Source: Acanthacorydalis orientalis (Eukaryota > Arthropoda > Insecta > Megaloptera > Corydalidae). Taken from it: DNA of 64,000 bases. Every line of letters begins with the position of its first letter. The first letter of the stretch is position 1. Location: assembly GCA_034766995.1 (NCBI GenBank), contig CM068318.1, forward strand, positions 32,248,456 to 32,312,455, given 5' to 3'. This document shows, piece by piece, positions 40,612 through 64,000 of this stretch. Made by a program: the position numbers and the translations under genes. Under the pieces are notes generated by a model. The model was not told the DNA's origin, ran no database searches, and worked only from the letters and a program-made list of their open reading frames with translations.

Positions 40612-40980
40612 AAAAACCTTAATAATAGTATTAAACCTTAAACCTAATAATTCAATTTATAAATTATTATATTCGAAAGTCCTTTATAATTATATAAAAT
40701 GCATTACTGTTTACTCGTATAATACTATTCAAATGTCAAAACAGTTTTTAATGTAATTAATCAATGTTAACGTATAATAGCAGTGGTAACAAATTGCAAA
40801 TAATCATAATATTGTGAGCAAAACCAGTAATACTAATTAATTATTAATTATTTAACATTAATTAGTGTTGCTTATTAATTAAAAATTACACTGAATATTC
40901 ATCATTTCGAAGTTTTGTGAGTAAAAAATATTTCACTGTCATTATAAATTTTGAAATCATATTAATGATATCGACTTGAT

Positions 40981-41074
<94 letters not shown>
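40281..41074. repeat. cluster of three (TA)n microsatellites
   Basis: Tracts at 40281-40342, 40541-40608 and 40984-41074, separated by AT-rich DNA without genes. They lie between the two candidate membrane-protein exons. Confidence 0.9.
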
Positions 41075-41075
<1 letters not shown>

Positions 41076-41224
41076 ACAGATGTAGAGTGAGAGATACAGA
41101 GAATAACATATAAAGATATTAATGAGTCTTGACTATATTGACATGCCTTAAAACGCATATCTTAAAAAATACTTAAAATTAAGAATATATTGCATATATT
41201 TTTTTAATCTTCTTTCTCATTAGT

Positions 41225-41405
41225 AGCTTAGTCTGTTTTTTTCATAAGTATGGTCTTATTGTGGTGATAACGTTTAGTCCATCCATTTCCGAGGCCATTA
41301 CTAGTACTTTGAGCGGTATATTCCTTTTTTACAGTGGATAGGCTACTAACCTGGCCCACTAACCCTCCTCTTTATCATGGCTTGGGACCAGGTACCACTG
41401 CAACA
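41225..41405. other. unrecognised higher-GC segment
   Basis: A stretch of higher sequence complexity with GGATAGGCTACTAACCTGGC, CCACTAACCCTCCTCTTTAT and CATGGCTTGGGACCAGGTAC. No open frame of note on either strand. It looks like a fragment of a dispersed repeat, between the two candidate membrane-protein exons. Confidence 0.3.
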
Positions 41406-41597
41406 CAATTACTTAAATAAATTTATTTTTTTAATAAATTGAATATTTAAACAGTTGTTCAGTGGAATGTAAAATAAAGTAGCAAACAGATTATAAAATT
41501 AATTAGAATTTACTTTAAATAAAAATTTAGTTTTTATCCAATTAAATTAAATTTACAAACACAAAATGAGATGTTCTCTTATCTTCATTACTTTCAG

Positions 41598-41737
41598 TAT
41601 TATGATTCAGACTGTTTTTTTTTATTAACGTTTTCATATATTTACGGTTTTCTTCTACCATACGGTACTTTTTCTAAAAATATAAAAGAAATCATTTCTC
41701 GGCATCTGATTTTATTGAGTCCCTGTTTTGTGTTCTT
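41598..41737 (+). CDS. candidate exon of an unidentified membrane protein (part 2)
   Basis: The acceptor ACTTTCAG ends at 41597 and the donor GTAAGT starts at 41738. The 46 codons begin YYDSDCFFLLTFSYIYGFLL and end in a second hydrophobic stretch, LILLSPCFVF. The frame is open only between these splice sites: the next in-frame codon is the TAA inside GTAAGT. No third exon was recognised. Alternative: chance open frames in hydrophobic AT-rich DNA. Confidence 0.35.
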
Positions 41738-43107
41738 GTAAGTATTTTATCATGATTAAATAATACAAATGTAATTATTTATAATTAATAGAGCGGCATT
41801 AGAAAAGATATACATTTTTCGATTATATTAATAGGAAAATTAAAACATATTTATTAGTTTTTTTTCTATAATCGGCTTAAAAATGTATTTTTAATATACA
41901 CGTTAGACACTTTAATTATTATTCTAATAAATGATTGACTATTTAATTGAATGGTTTAATAAATTCAATTGATTATATATTATGTTTAGAGTAAATCATA
42001 CGTATACAAAAATTTATGATCAAGTCAAATAAATATAAAAGAAATGAATAAAATAAACTAGTTTACTAGTGACTCGTCCTAACATATATTTAATTTTATT
42101 CAGCTAAATATATCAGGTAAATTATGATTATATAATAAATTTATAATTAATCATCAAATTGTTACAAATGTAATAAATAAAAGCGTCATCGATACCATAT
42201 TTTTTTCTTAACTGTTTATATTACATTTTATAATATATATTAAATACATTAATAGCTATATTTGTAGAAGATCATTTCCGTAGTTTTAAATATCACGCTT
42301 AATTAAAAAATGACCTTAATTAGTTATTTTGAAAGTCGTTTCTTATGTATTACACAAAATATTTTTTGGTGAAACCAGTGAATAAAATTTAAAAATAAAT
42401 ATAGGTGACTGCAAAAATTGATGTTATATTCGTCTGATTAAAATAATTGTGTATCAAATACATATGTTTTACACATCGTTTGTAAAATGACATTGACAGT
42501 TGTCATTTTACAGCAAAATTAGATTTTTAATCGGTTTTATTGAATTAATAATGGAAATAAGCACTTCTTATTTACATTTTTAATCATCCATATCTTAATT
42601 TTGAAAAGAATCGCTTATTTAAATAACCACAAAATGATTTGTGAAGTTTATAAAAGGAATTGTAACTGAGAAAACTTCAGAAGTCTATTAAAAAACTTAA
42701 TTGTGGCGATTTTGATTTGTCTAATAATCTACAAGTTCAACCAATCTAGTGAATGTTAATTCCAAATTTATTGTAGACAAATACAGTAATGTCAATTGTA
42801 AGATTTTCAAGAGATTGATTATCGATAATTGGATGGAATTTGAATAAAGTGAACACCTAGGTTTAGATGGATTTTTTAATTCGTCTATTTGGTTAGTGAA
42901 TAAAAATCAATTTTCAAATATTGAATCTATTTTCACCAGAAATGAAAAATAAATCTAATTATGTAATTTGACACTTAAGTTGAACACTAATTTTTAAAAT
43001 TACTGAAGTGACACAAGATCGACTTATACCATCTAAATGATTATATTTTAAGGGAGTATTTTGTATTAGCTATAATATCCATATAAAACAATCAAATTAA
43101 GACGGTA

Positions 43108-44358
43108 CGAGAGCAGTTTAGATAGTAACTTGGTTCATGTACTCTCTGAGGGAGAAAGTTGAATATGTTTTCATATAGTTTCATCTTTTTTAGTAACGTA
43201 TGTGAAGATTCTGCTATTAATTTTTTATTTCACAGTTGTTTCAACACAAGCGTTTCGTGCGAAAGTGTAAAATAGATAAAATCTGAATTTGAGGTATGTT
43301 TTAGTACTTTTTTGGAAGGGAAAGCACTGTAGGAAATCCATGTGAGGATATTTCCTACAGTGAAGTCATCTTGTCCTTACTACGAAACTATTCGATTTTA
43401 GGTGAATGAATTTAAATGTGGAGGAACAAGCATCGAAGATGCACAACGCTCACGGAGCGCAAGAACAGATGTCACGCCAGAAATCATCGATAAACTCCAT
43501 GGTATGGTTTTATCCGAGTAAACGAGATAACAATGGCCATATATTCCTCAACTGAGCAAAAGTATTTCATTTTATATAATGAATTGCATATGAAAAAAAC
43601 TTTACGCAAAATGAGTGTCGCGTTTGCTCATTGCAGAGTAAAATCAAACATCGACCGACTTCTTATAACTGTTTATGAATCCAGCTGATTTCATGCAAAA
43701 TTTTGTGATCGTGGATGAAACTTGGTTTCACTATTATACGCTAAAATCGAAAACGCATTCAAAACAGCGGGCTGAAAGCGGTGAAATGGCTTCGAAGAAG
43801 GCAAAGACGGTTCACTTGACTGGAAAGGTGATGGAGTCAGTTTTCTAGGATTCTAAATACATTCTCTTGATCGACTATCTTCAGATCAGAAAAATAGTTA
43901 CTGGTCAATATTAGGTAGCACTTTTGGAGAAGTTGATGGCAGCGATTGCAGAAAAACGTCACAGAATGACTAAGAAAAAAGTGTTGTTTTACTATGACAA
44001 TGAACCGGGTTATGCAAGCATTGTCGCTCAATAAAAATTGGAAAAATTGAAGTTTGAAATCCTTCCGCATCCACCATATTCGCTTGATTTGGCTTCGTCG
44101 GATTTCTATCTGTTCCCGAAATTCACATTTTTACTGACTAGAAAGCAATTTAGGTCAAATGAAGAAGCGATATAAAACGCAAACGGCTATTTTGAGGACT
44201 TCGAAGAAACCCACTGGTGAGAGAGATTTGCGAAGCTGATGAAATGTTGAGGTAAATGCGTTGAGCTTCGAGCGGATTATCTTGAAAAATAAAATACATG
44301 TTCTAACTGAAGCTGTTGTCTCTAATATCAAATCAAGTTACTCTCCAATCCACTCTCT
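43108..44358 (+). mobile_element. mariner element, decayed (family E)
   Basis: About 1.25 kb between CGAGAGCAGTTTAGATAGTA and the decayed inverse AAGTTACTCTCCAATCCACT. Pieces in order: VNEFKCGGTSIEDAQRSRSA, IVDETWFHYYTLKSK (first Asp), TKKKVLFYYDNEPGYA (second Asp), LPHPPYSLDLASSDFYLFP (third Asp), CVELRADYLEK. Several stops and frame shifts. Confidence 0.85.
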
Positions 44359-45228
44359 TATAGTCAGAAATTAGATGAATTGAGACAATTAATCCAAACA
44401 ATGTCTACTTTAAGCTAATCCAAACAATGTTGTCTTTCAACACGAGGATACCAAATCGTAAAGTTCAATGTAAACCAAAGAAACTAAAAAATTTTAACTG
44501 AGTTTTTCATAAATCAATTATTCATTTGCTTCATAAACCAAAAAAAATTTTGATCAAAAAATGTCAATAAACAATCATTTTATTTTTATCTTATACATAT
44601 CTCATGGTGATGTCATCATCTTCAGAACGATAAGGCAGAGAAAATCCATACTTTTTATTGTTTCTGGGGTGAAAGGATCATTCTTTTGAGAAAATAAATT
44701 TAGCAACAGTACTAGAACTATATTGTAAAGAATTAAACTGGGGCTCTTATGTATCCTTCGTACTTTCCAAATACATCTCCATCTCAATATTATTTGTTCT
44801 TACCATTATAAAAGAGTATCCTTGAAAAATTCTTATTTATAAAAGTTTTAAAAACTACATGTCTTCGTTTTCAATAATAAAATATGGTTTCTTTTTTAAA
44901 AAAAGATAGGTGCACCAGCATTATGACAAAGCATTAAGAAACAATGTTTATTTGTTATAAATAAAATAATAGTCTATTTTTTCTAAAAAAAACTAATATA
45001 GAAGTTTATTAATCACCTACTATTATAAAACAAATTACAATTTAAAACTTAAAACGCTTTTCAAAAAGTAAATTAATTACAACTTAATAGAAACTTATTT
45101 ATTGATTGCATTTATTATATGTATCAACATCTAATGTATATAAAATAAATTTAGAAAAATTCTCTTAAAACAAAATTTAGATGACTATAAACAATGTATA
45201 ATATTTTTTTGTGTAATTAAGAAATTAT

Positions 45229-45230
<2 letters not shown>

Positions 45231-45272
<42 letters not shown>

Positions 45273-45488
45273 AAAGAGTTGTTGTTAACAGGATATCTGT
45301 TATTGGTATTTATTTGAAAATAACAGTGTATCGAATTGTTACTTTTTCAATGTAGTGAGTATGAAGAGAAAACGTTTTAGAATTCGATTCTTTTAAAATA
45401 TATGATTTACATGTTCTATAATTTTTAAATAAATTAAGACTTGTCAAAATCAGATACACTTTAAACAATACAATTTTTTAACCAGTAT

Positions 45489-45561
<73 letters not shown>

Positions 45562-45786
45562 TATATATAAATAGTTATCAGATATATAGGTGATTCAACT
45601 TAGACTTCCAAAAAAATTGTTAAAAAAACGTAAAAATTAAAAATCCATATTATCCTCAATTTAGTATTTTAGTTTAATTATATTTTAGTATTGAATTGAA
45701 TTAAACACTAAATAAAAAATAACATGACTTTACATAACTCCTATGCTCCCTTTTAATAATTCAATGTGAAAATTTCAATTGAATCA

Positions 45787-45841
<55 letters not shown>

Positions 45842-45848
45842 ATATATA
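45231..45848. repeat. cluster of (TA)n and (CA)n microsatellites
   Basis: Tracts at 45231-45268, 45487-45570 (CA then TA) and 45787-45848. The last runs up to the left end of the family F mariner. Confidence 0.9.
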
Positions 45849-47070
45849 CACGAGATTTGGCAGTTTAATTCCTGAATTGGTGCTACAGCACTGAAGTCAT
45901 ATGAAATTAAACCAAAGTACAGTATATAATAGTTAACAGTTTTATCAATAGAATGTGGTCGAATGAAAATCTAACAGCTGTAGTTTTCTGTGCAAGAATC
46001 TAGTGCGTACATCGTGTTTTTATCAATCGCCATGATTCAACCAGTGAACATTAAATTTTAACGTAATAGGGAAAAATACTACAAAAACTTATAAAATGTT
46101 GAAAACCGTATTCGATAATAACTGTTATTATAGACGTGAGAATATTCAAAATAACGCTAGAACCGGGCATCCGTCGATCTCTCGAAATGCAGATTCGATC
46201 ACAAAAGTTCGTAAACTTGTGGCTAAAGATCATAGAATTACCCTCCGAATGATGGCAAATGAATTGAATATCAATAAGGAGACGATTCAACAAATATTAT
46301 ATGGAGATTGGGAAAAAGGAAAATCTGTGCAAAGTTCGTTCCACACAGTCTTACGAATGAGTAAAAATCGAGATAAGTCACATCGTGCGCAGAATTCGTT
46401 CAGAATTATCGCGACAATAAAACTTTCCTTAATTGCATTGTCACTGGCGATAATTCATCGGTGTTTTAGTACGATCCTGAGATGAAACACCAGAGTATTC
46501 AGAGGATTCAAGAATCTTCACCAAAATACAAAAAGTTTCGTTTGCAAAAATTCAGACACAAAACCATACTGATTACATTTTTCGATAAACAGGGTTTGAT
46601 TCATAAATAATATGTCTAAAAGACAAACAGGTAATAATTGAATGTTAAGGTAATGAAGATATTATTGTATTCGAGTGCAATTTCAAGAAAAGGGTAGTTG
46701 CTTATTATTGCATGACAATGCACCGTCTATTCTGCACTAATTATGAAATCATTTCGCATGAAATATAGCGTTGTTGAGATCAATAACCCATCTTATTTAT
46801 CTGACTTGGCAGCAACAGACTATTTTGTCTTTCCTCAAATGAAAACTGTTCTCAAAAGGAAACAATTTCATGACGTACAAGATATTAAGAAAAATGTAAC
46901 TGTCGAATTGGAAGCAGTTTTTTTCGGGCGCCTTTACCTGTTTTCAAAACATTGCAATAAAAATATGAAAGTAAATGGAGATTACTTTGAACAAATACAC
47001 ACATTTGTGTTACTTAAATTGTGTTTATTTTCATTATGTCAATCCGGAAATTAAATTATCGAACCTCGTG
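45849..47070 (+). mobile_element. mariner element, decayed (family F)
   Basis: 1222 bp with inverted ends CACGAGATTTGGCAGTTTAA and (inverted) CACGAGGTTCGATAATTTAA, flanked by TA tracts. Frame 46096-46485 holds NARTGHPSISRNADSITKVR and MMANELNINKETIQQILYGD (HTH). A shifted frame gives VTGDNSSVF and YDPEMKHQS (first Asp). Frame 46743-47054 has YLSDLAATDYFVFPQMKTVL (third Asp). It ends 6 bp before copy B3. Confidence 0.85.
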
Positions 47071-47076
47071 TATATA

Positions 47077-47981
47077 CGAGGTCAGACAATTAAGTAATGC
47101 GACCGATTTTTTTCTCGGCCTGTGGTAACACTGCGAACCTGTAACTCCGCCACCGTAATAGCAGATCCCTACTATCTCCATTGAGACCTTGACCACCCTC
47201 GTACGGTCATTTCTTCGCCAGCTGTTTAGTGTTTTGTAACAACGCGCGAGTAGTGCATGTCACGAAAATGGAACAGAGAAATTTAGAGCAACGGTGCGCG
47301 ATAAAATTTTGTGCAAAACTCGGCGAAACCGCGACAGAAACTTATGAAAAAGTGCTTAAAGTGTATGGTAGTGATGCCCTGAGTCGTAGTCAGGTGCTTC
47401 GGTGGCATGCCAATTTAACCATGATTAACCGATTTAACCGATAAAACCATGTTGATTTGCTTCTTCGACAGCAAAGGGGTGGTTCACAAAGAGTTCGTGC
47501 CACCTGGACAAACCGTAAATCAAGTATTCTACCGCAATGTGCTCGAAAAATTACGAAAAAGGGTGCTCAGAGTGCGTCCAGAGATCGCGAAGACTTGGGT
47601 TCTGCATCACGACAATGCTCCCTGTCACAGTGCGTTCAGTGTCTCTCAGTTTTTGGCGTCTAAAGGCATCGCAACGTTACCACAACCGCCCTATTCACCG
47701 GACATGTCAGCCTGCGACTTTTTCCTATTCCCCCATATGAAAAAATTCGTCAAAGGTCGACATTTTGACTCCGTTGAAGATATCCAAGAATCTGTGACGA
47801 GGGTACTCGGAGAGGTCCCACAAGAAGTGTTCCAGAATTGTTACGAAAACTGGAAAACTCGCTGGAATAAGTGTATAGATGCGGGAGGGGACTACTTTGA
47901 AGGGGATCGCTGCGATGTACCTTAATTTTTAAATATACTCGATTTTTGAATTTTGTCGCATTACTTAATTGTCTGACCTCG
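47077..47981 (+). mobile_element. young mariner, internally deleted with filler DNA (family B, copy B3)
   Basis: 905 bp with the same ends as B1 and B2. It keeps the N-terminus (47268 onward, MEQRNLEQRCAIKFCAKLGE to VLRWHA). It then has about 32 bp of filler made of near-repeats of ATTTAACCGAT, and resumes at [12 protein letters not shown]. The first catalytic motif is deleted; [11 protein letters not shown] and ACDFFLFP remain in the 47449-47925 frame. A (TA)n tract follows its right end. Confidence 0.93.
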
Positions 47982-48034
<53 letters not shown>

Positions 48035-49264
48035 GTGTATATAATTATTAACTTGGTAGTGCATATCTGCATTCTACTGGACCATGGGTTAAAAACATCC
48101 GTTCTAAATAATTCAAGTAACTTTTTCGAAAGTGATGTTGTTGAAAAAATACTCAATTAACTTTTCAATTATTCTTTGATTTATTACTTAGAAATTGGTG
48201 ATTTTTTTGAAATCCGAAAATAATCTAGAATTATTATTCTGTTAAAAACTATCAATTTTTATAGATTTAAATTGCATGTCAATATAGATTTCACTTATAT
48301 GTGAATGTGTTCATGTGTTAAAATTTTAATTGTTCTAAGTTTGTTACTTTTGATTTTCAACTTGCTTACATGTAATTAATATTTTTCCTGTACGAATTAT
48401 TAGTGGCTAAACAAAAATTTATATTTTTTTAATGCATAATAATTTTCTCTTCTCTCGAATTGTTTATTTACACATTTCAACAGTATGTTATTTTTACTTT
48501 TAAATATCTTTCTAAATGTTTATATATTATTTTTTGTGTTTTTTTAATTAATCTGTATTAATATTTTTTCATATTTGTTTTTTACGTAAAACTTATTTTA
48601 TAATAAATATTTAATTTGTCATCCTTTATTAACCATTACATTTAATATTTTAATTTTTTCTGCTTATATATCTTTAATCATTTTTAAACGATTTTATTTT
48701 ATTTAAGAAAGTAAATTATATATAATACGAAATGTTCGGATTGTACACACACATATACATTATTCAATTACTTCATATTCATATTTAAATACACTCAATT
48801 TACATAAATTGTGCTCATACTAATTACTAACTTCGACAAAGGAAAACAATATTTCCATAGAAAACATGTTCGGTGTGCGAACCACTAATATTCAAGCCTA
48901 TTTATATCAGACGTTAGATATTAGCAAACTTCTCTGCCTACAATGTCAAGAGTAATTCTAAAGACATATGTGTTAAAGTTTGAAAATACGGGTTGTGTGA
49001 CCGGTAATAAGAAAGCATTTATTATTAGAAAGAGAAAATAGAGGTCAATGTAGAACTATGAATGTCATCTGAATCTCTCCTTACACTCGATACAATTTTC
49101 AATTACAAATACAAATGTCTTAAAGACCTACGATTAACATATTAATTAAATTTTCCTTTATATTTAATTCAGTCAACTCTATTTTACTGTCTAATTATAA
49201 AATTAACAGAAAATGATTGGCAATTTGTCTGTAACGTGTTTGCTGTTAATATTAATCTTATTTT

Positions 49265-49320
<56 letters not shown>
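49265..49320. repeat. (TA)n microsatellite
   Basis: A 56-bp TA run. From 48041 to 49264 no gene or element is recognised. Confidence 0.9.
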
Positions 49321-49323
<3 letters not shown>

Positions 49324-49505
49324 TATAAATAACGAAAAGGTTTAAAACATTAATATTTTTTTTGTTATATTTTCATTTTTTTTTATTTCCCAAAACATAA
49401 TATTAAGATAGGGGATTTTTCCTGATTACATATAAAAATGACATGACATAAGTGATGCCTTATTTTAGCTTCATAAAGTCGAACTCTTTCTAAGGCATTT
49501 TCGGT

Positions 49506-49535
49506 GCCCGGCTCTGCTGCGTGGCAGGGCCGGGC
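49506..49535. other. GC-rich hairpin in AT-rich DNA
   Basis: Left arm GCCCGGCTCTGC and right arm GGCAGGGCCGGGC can pair with about two mismatches across a short loop. The surrounding several kilobases are strongly AT-rich. It lies within a 69-codon - strand open frame (49699-49490) with no recognised domain; it may be part of an unrecognised short repeat. About 1 kb downstream of the bHLH gene. Confidence 0.45.
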
Positions 49536-50532
49536 CAAAATCTTTTGCAGTGAACTCGGAAATATTCCAAGTTAGGTTGAATATCTTTTAGTTGTCTTTT
49601 CAGGACTTTACTCAATACTCTCCTGTACACGTTGAATATTTTCCTCAGTTCCAGATCTTGGACAGTTACTAACTGCATCTTATTTTCGAAAACATACAAC
49701 CAAATGATTGATCATTGACCCCGATAGTCATGTTTGAACATTAAAATAACGAACATATGCTTACTGTCCCAAGATAATTAAATGTTGATTTTCAAAATGA
49801 AATTCAATTATTTGGTACGTTGTTTCGTTATGTACCTTTCCATAATAAACTCCCCAAGTTTTATTGATAAAATTCTAAAGAGAATAGAAAAAAACATTTA
49901 AACAAAAAAATGATTAACTATTAAAACCCCTTCGTTCTTTTTGGGCCACCTTGTGAAATTTAATGAGACTAAAAGAATTCAAATTTTTATTAAATTTTTA
50001 ATCGAAAAGTGTATAGGTCAATAAAAATTAATTTTGATAAAATTTGCTAGTCTAAATAATAAAATAATTATATAGTAATAAATTTTCTTCTTAATTATAT
50101 TCCGTTCAGATTTGAAAGAAGCTAAAAGTTTTATATCTGAAAATGTACTCTTATCATTTACTGAAAAATAATAATGTAATTAAGAACTATATCATAAATT
50201 AATTGCAAATAATATTTATCTCAAAACTATTAGTCTTTTTTAAGAAAAATACTCGTACCTATCTTATTATAAGTAGCCTAAATAATAAAGTAAAATAATA
50301 AAAATACAGATTCGATAAAAAAAATATTTTACTGAAAAAAGGTATAAAATATTTTTTTTAAAAAAATATTAATTACATAATTATGTATGTTTTTATTTCA
50401 AAACAAATTATCAAATTATATTCATTATTATTTTTATAAAAAAGTATAAAGTGTATAATTATTTTATATACAAATAGAATACAAGTACAATTGTTTACAT
50501 CAAAATAACAGTCAATTTACTTCACTCTCACT

Positions 50533-60557
<10,025 letters not shown>

Positions 60558-60885
60558 ATTTCATTTAGATGTACCATAATGAAATTTTCAACTCAAACTG
60601 ACACGTGCGAAAATAACGCGTGTCAATTTATTAAAAATATGTCTGGCGAAAAACAAACAAAACATATTAAATACAATAACATGGACAGAGATAAATCATT
60701 GTTTCAAAAAGAACTATGTAACACCTGTACATATAAGGGGATTAAAAACAATAAATTGGAACACTTGTCTCGTATTGACTTAAGAGATGTCATTTGATAT
60801 TTGTTTTCGAATTCAGGCAAAACACATATGTTAATCATAATTAAGAAACAAGAGACACACTTTTATAGTTTAACAAGTAAAATAT

Positions 60886-60888
<3 letters not shown>

Positions 60889-60946
<58 letters not shown>

Positions 60947-61075
60947 CGATCCACACGCTTAAACCAAATAAATAGGAAAACCATCTTTAATAATCAACTC
61001 TCACTACACCTATAGAACAAGAAACGCGAAGTTAATAACATGAAATGTCAGTTATAACATACATACATATACACA

Positions 61076-61121
<46 letters not shown>

Positions 61122-61179
61122 CTTTTTCCATCAGGAAAGTAAATTACGTACAAAAAAATAATTTGTCGTTCCCAAACAA

Positions 61180-61249
<70 letters not shown>
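60889..61249. repeat. three (TA)n microsatellites upstream of the bHLH gene
   Basis: Tracts at 60889-60942, 61077-61117 and 61181-61249. The last abuts direct repeat copy 1. Confidence 0.9.
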
Positions 61250-61250
<1 letters not shown>

Positions 61251-61604
61251 GAAATACTTATTTATCTATGCTCAACAACTACTATTCAACTAACAAATAT
61301 TTTCAAAATAATAAATTTATTTCTAATTATTCTCTAAAATATGAGATAGAAAGAGTTTAATGATTCAACTTAATTACAAAAAATATAAAAATATTTATAT
61401 TTAACAATACAAAGGTCTGCAGTTTTAATATTTACAAACTTTATTATTTAGTAATTAAAGTATGCTTATAATAAATTATTTTTTTTTAATTATATATATG
61501 TTTACAATTGGTTCGAAAAGTCAACATAAAATATTTAAATAACAGAAATATTGAACTCTATTCCTGAAATGTGAGAAGCCTGTTTGTTAATGAAGTGATT
61601 TATT

Positions 61605-61606
<2 letters not shown>
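61249..61606. repeat. direct repeat, copy 1 (about 360 bp)
   Basis: It starts AATGAAATACTTATTTATCT directly after a (TA)n tract. It matches 62814-63172 over its whole length with scattered substitutions and small indels (shared GAGATAGAAAGAGTTTAATG and ATGTTTACAATTGGTTCGAA). No coding frame. Confidence 0.9.

Positions 61607-61686
<80 letters not shown>
61607..61686. repeat. (TA)n tract abutting the left end of the Tigger-like element
   Basis: About 78 bp of pure TA between direct repeat copy 1 and the element's CAG end. Confidence 0.95.
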
Positions 61687-63172
<1,486 letters not shown>

Positions 63173-63432
63173 AATTATTCAATATAAATTAATGTTTTAT
63201 CATATATATATATATAAACCTTCATGTTCTTTTAATGTAATTTCCCTCATTATACACAACAAATGAAAATAGTCAATTATTCCAATTAAAAATCTATTTA
63301 ATATTTATTGAAATAAACGTCCAATCAAATAAATAATAAGAACCCCAAAAAACGAATATATATTTTACACTTTGTTTATCCCATATAGAATATAATATTT
63401 TATCAACTTATTTATATACATATATATTTCTT

Positions 63433-63436
<4 letters not shown>

Positions 63437-63517
<81 letters not shown>

Positions 63518-63518
63518 A
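63437..63518. repeat. (TA)n(TG)n microsatellite
   Basis: A TA run passing into GTGTGTGTGTGTGT. A further TA tract is at 63841-63909. Otherwise 63173-64000 holds no recognised feature. Confidence 0.95.
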
Positions 63519-63839
63519 GACATTGAAATCTAGAAGTCAATTTTATAAATTTTAAGTATAGTTTCATTTTTCTTAATTTAATATGTATATAAATATCTAT
63601 ATAAGCACAAAAATTAAATAAATGCAGTTTTACAAAGGTAAATTGTTTATTTAATACTTAACCGCCCAGTCTTTAAGAGTGTCACTTTTCATGAAATGCT
63701 GTCAATATTTTGTAAGTTTGCAGAAAGAAGACGTAAACTATGAAAACTATTATAACTCACATTTTTCAATATTTTTTGATGAAATTTAATATGAGTATTT
63801 ATTGCAGTGTCTGCTTGAAGGCTTCAAACTTAATTGTAA

Positions 63840-63912
<73 letters not shown>

Positions 63913-64000
63913 TATTAAAATTGCGCGAAGTATAATTTTTTAGAAAAATAATGAATTATGACTAAAAATTTGTTTTTATTATTATTTATCATTAAAAAAC

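Noticed and set aside
44520..44640. Similarity of TTTTGATCAAAAAATGT...CAATAAA to 56770-56810
   Set aside because: Only about 30 low-complexity bases match; not enough to call a repeat family.
60579..60797. 73-codon + strand open frame (MKFSTQTDTCENNACQ start) just upstream of the bHLH gene
   Set aside because: It has no recognised domain and no clear splice context, and it lies in the likely 5' flank of the - strand gene. Chance cannot be excluded.

Overview
This is an AT-rich eukaryotic nuclear window, almost certainly from an insect. Two genes can be assembled from spliced exons: a CRAL-TRIO lipid-carrier-like gene on the + strand and a Mesp/Sage-type bHLH gene on the - strand. The rest is intron and intergenic DNA packed with Tc1/mariner-superfamily relics, other DNA-transposon debris and dozens of (TA)n microsatellites. 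A holometabolous insect, perhaps hymenopteran, is my guess from the mix of mariners; the sequence alone does not fix the order.

Layout. 1-17.6 kb holds no recognised host exon. It carries two deletion-derivative mariners that keep only the helix-turn-helix part (2.2 and 7.3 kb), a mariner 3' end (8.6 kb), a Tc1 relic (10.2-10.8 kb), a nearly complete mariner (11.4-12.6 kb), and an unusual composite at 13.5-15.5 kb. In the composite, two mariner 3' halves face outward in mirror image around a GC-rich Jockey-like LINE tail. 17.7-37.8 kb is the CRAL-TRIO gene: four exons are seen, the first coding exon is not found, and the first visible intron is about 14.5 kb. Its introns hold mariners of at least five kinds, a hAT-type MITE with an 8-bp target duplication, a solo LTR nested in a Tc1 relic, a piggyBac relic, and a DUF4817-type transposon. 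One mariner lies 72 bp upstream of an acceptor site and a near-identical one starts 95 bp after the stop codon. 39.7-41.7 kb has two candidate exons of an unidentified membrane protein. 43-48 kb holds three further mariners, two of them almost touching.

50.5-60.6 kb is the bHLH gene, three exons on the - strand, with splice sites and phases that join cleanly to a 277-residue protein. Its introns hold more DNA-binding-domain-only mariners, a 328-bp MITE with a CTTTGAC motif array, and a Tc1-like element. 61.2-63.2 kb, upstream of that gene, has a pogo/Tigger-like deletion derivative between two direct repeats of about 360 bp.

The two host genes are convergent and share no evident function. 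The main story is transposon dynamics: several independent mariner lineages, recent internal deletions in nearly identical copies, retained HTH-only derivatives, and repeated contact between TA-targeting elements and TA microsatellites.
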